Positions 63,720 through 64,000 of a DNA stretch of 64,000 nt are shown in pieces; position 1 is the first letter of the stretch, and every line of letters begins with the position of its first letter. Source of the stretch: a virus; IMG/VR virus record IMGVR_UViG_3300044859_002374, positions 1 to 64,000 of that record. The stretch is one strand, 5' to 3'. Under the pieces are notes generated by a model. That model had not been told where the DNA came from and made no database searches. It worked only from the letters and a program-made list of their open reading frames with translations. Made by a program: the position numbers and the translations under genes.

Positions 63720-64000
63720 TGATTGAAATTAAAACAGATAATCCAGTAGCGCTAGATATACCGGATCATATTTTTCCTGATGGTATATTTTTTGACAATA
63801 ATACTAATCCTTTATTAATTCATCAAATAGAAAAATTTATAAATAAAGATAAAATTAACATATTGGATTTAGGGTGTGCTGGTGGACAATTTATCACAGA
63901 TTTTTATAATCTTGGGCATACAGCAGTTGGATTAGAAGGTAGTGATTTTGCATACAAGAATAATTTACATTGCTGGAGAGACCATTACCAAGAGTGTTTA
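63719..64000 (+). CDS. SAM-dependent methyltransferase, 5' part only
   Basis: 94 codons are inside the window; the gene runs past its end. A GAGG ribosome site lies before the ATG. The segment 'INILDLGCAGGQFITDFYNLGHTAVGLEGSDFAYKNN' is motif I and II of class I methyltransferases of the FkbM/glycan-associated type. Next to a sugar kinase it may methylate a sugar, though this cannot be determined from the fragment. Confidence 0.75.
   Translation, partial: MIEIKTDNPVALDIPDHIFPDGIFFDNNTNPLLIHQIEKFINKDKINILDLGCAGGQFITDFYNLGHTAVGLEGSDFAYKNNLHCWRDHYQECL

Noticed and set aside
1-64000. tRNA genes, CRISPR arrays, insertion sequences, reverse transcriptase or integrase
   Set aside because: By eye I found none in the spacers or frames; the spacers are too short for arrays, and a tRNA scan could not be run.

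Overview
The window reads as part of the genome of a large, AT-rich, virulent-type tailed dsDNA bacteriophage (Caudoviricetes). It carries a terminase, portal, prohead-protease and capsid module next to an unusually complete set of DNA replication, recombination and nucleotide-metabolism genes. Coding density is very high: no gene-free stretch exceeds about 150 bases, and stops and starts often overlap (TAATG, ATGA). I saw no integrase, tRNA, rRNA, CRISPR array or insertion sequence. The host cannot be named. About ten start codons lie only 5-7 bases behind a -10 hexamer, which points to a host that initiates well on leaderless mRNA (Actinobacteriota, Deinococcota and Chloroflexota are examples); this is inference.

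Layout. Positions 1-4.4 kb hold a large leftward gene cut by the window edge plus small unknown genes. Positions 4.4-14.5 kb form a tight rightward replication/recombination operon: an SbcC-like ATPase split in two with an SbcD-like nuclease between the halves, a Ycf46-like AAA+ protein, a DnaC-type loader, DnaB helicase and the zinc-binding part of a split primase. Positions 14.5-24.6 kb hold DNA polymerase III alpha, a gp32-like SSB, RecA/UvsX, a leftward glycine-zipper protein, the separate catalytic part of the primase and RecJ. Positions 24.6-33.2 kb hold a sigma-like protein with a zinc-finger insertion, a SpoVS/Alba-like protein, a deaminase, class Ia ribonucleotide reductase, dUTPase, a metallopeptidase-like protein lacking its metal ligands and DnaX. 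Positions 33.2-37.7 kb hold a SigH-like sigma factor, an adenylosuccinate synthetase (PurA/PurZ family), beta clamp, delta-like clamp-loader subunit and a second small sigma factor.

Positions 37.7-40.5 kb hold a large leftward protein with an HExxH protease motif. Positions 40.6-62.7 kb are the packaging and head module: putative small and clear large terminase, UDP-galactopyranose mutase, a DUF192 protein, several unknown virion-type proteins, a portal with a C-terminal nuclease-like domain, a 1394-residue protein starting with a prohead-protease-like domain, a very acidic scaffold-like protein, a likely decoration protein and the major capsid protein. The right end has a leftward GHMP sugar kinase and the start of a methyltransferase, suggesting a glycan pathway beyond the window.

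The phage appears to bring most of its own replisome (alpha, beta, tau, delta, helicase, loader, split primase, SSB), dNTP supply (NrdAB, dUTPase, deaminase, PurA/PurZ) and several sigma factors, probably for temporal control. Several genes have readable sigma70-type promoters, many units end in strong hairpin terminators, and one sigma-like gene has an internal promoter inside a hairpin that would hide its ribosome site in read-through mRNA.
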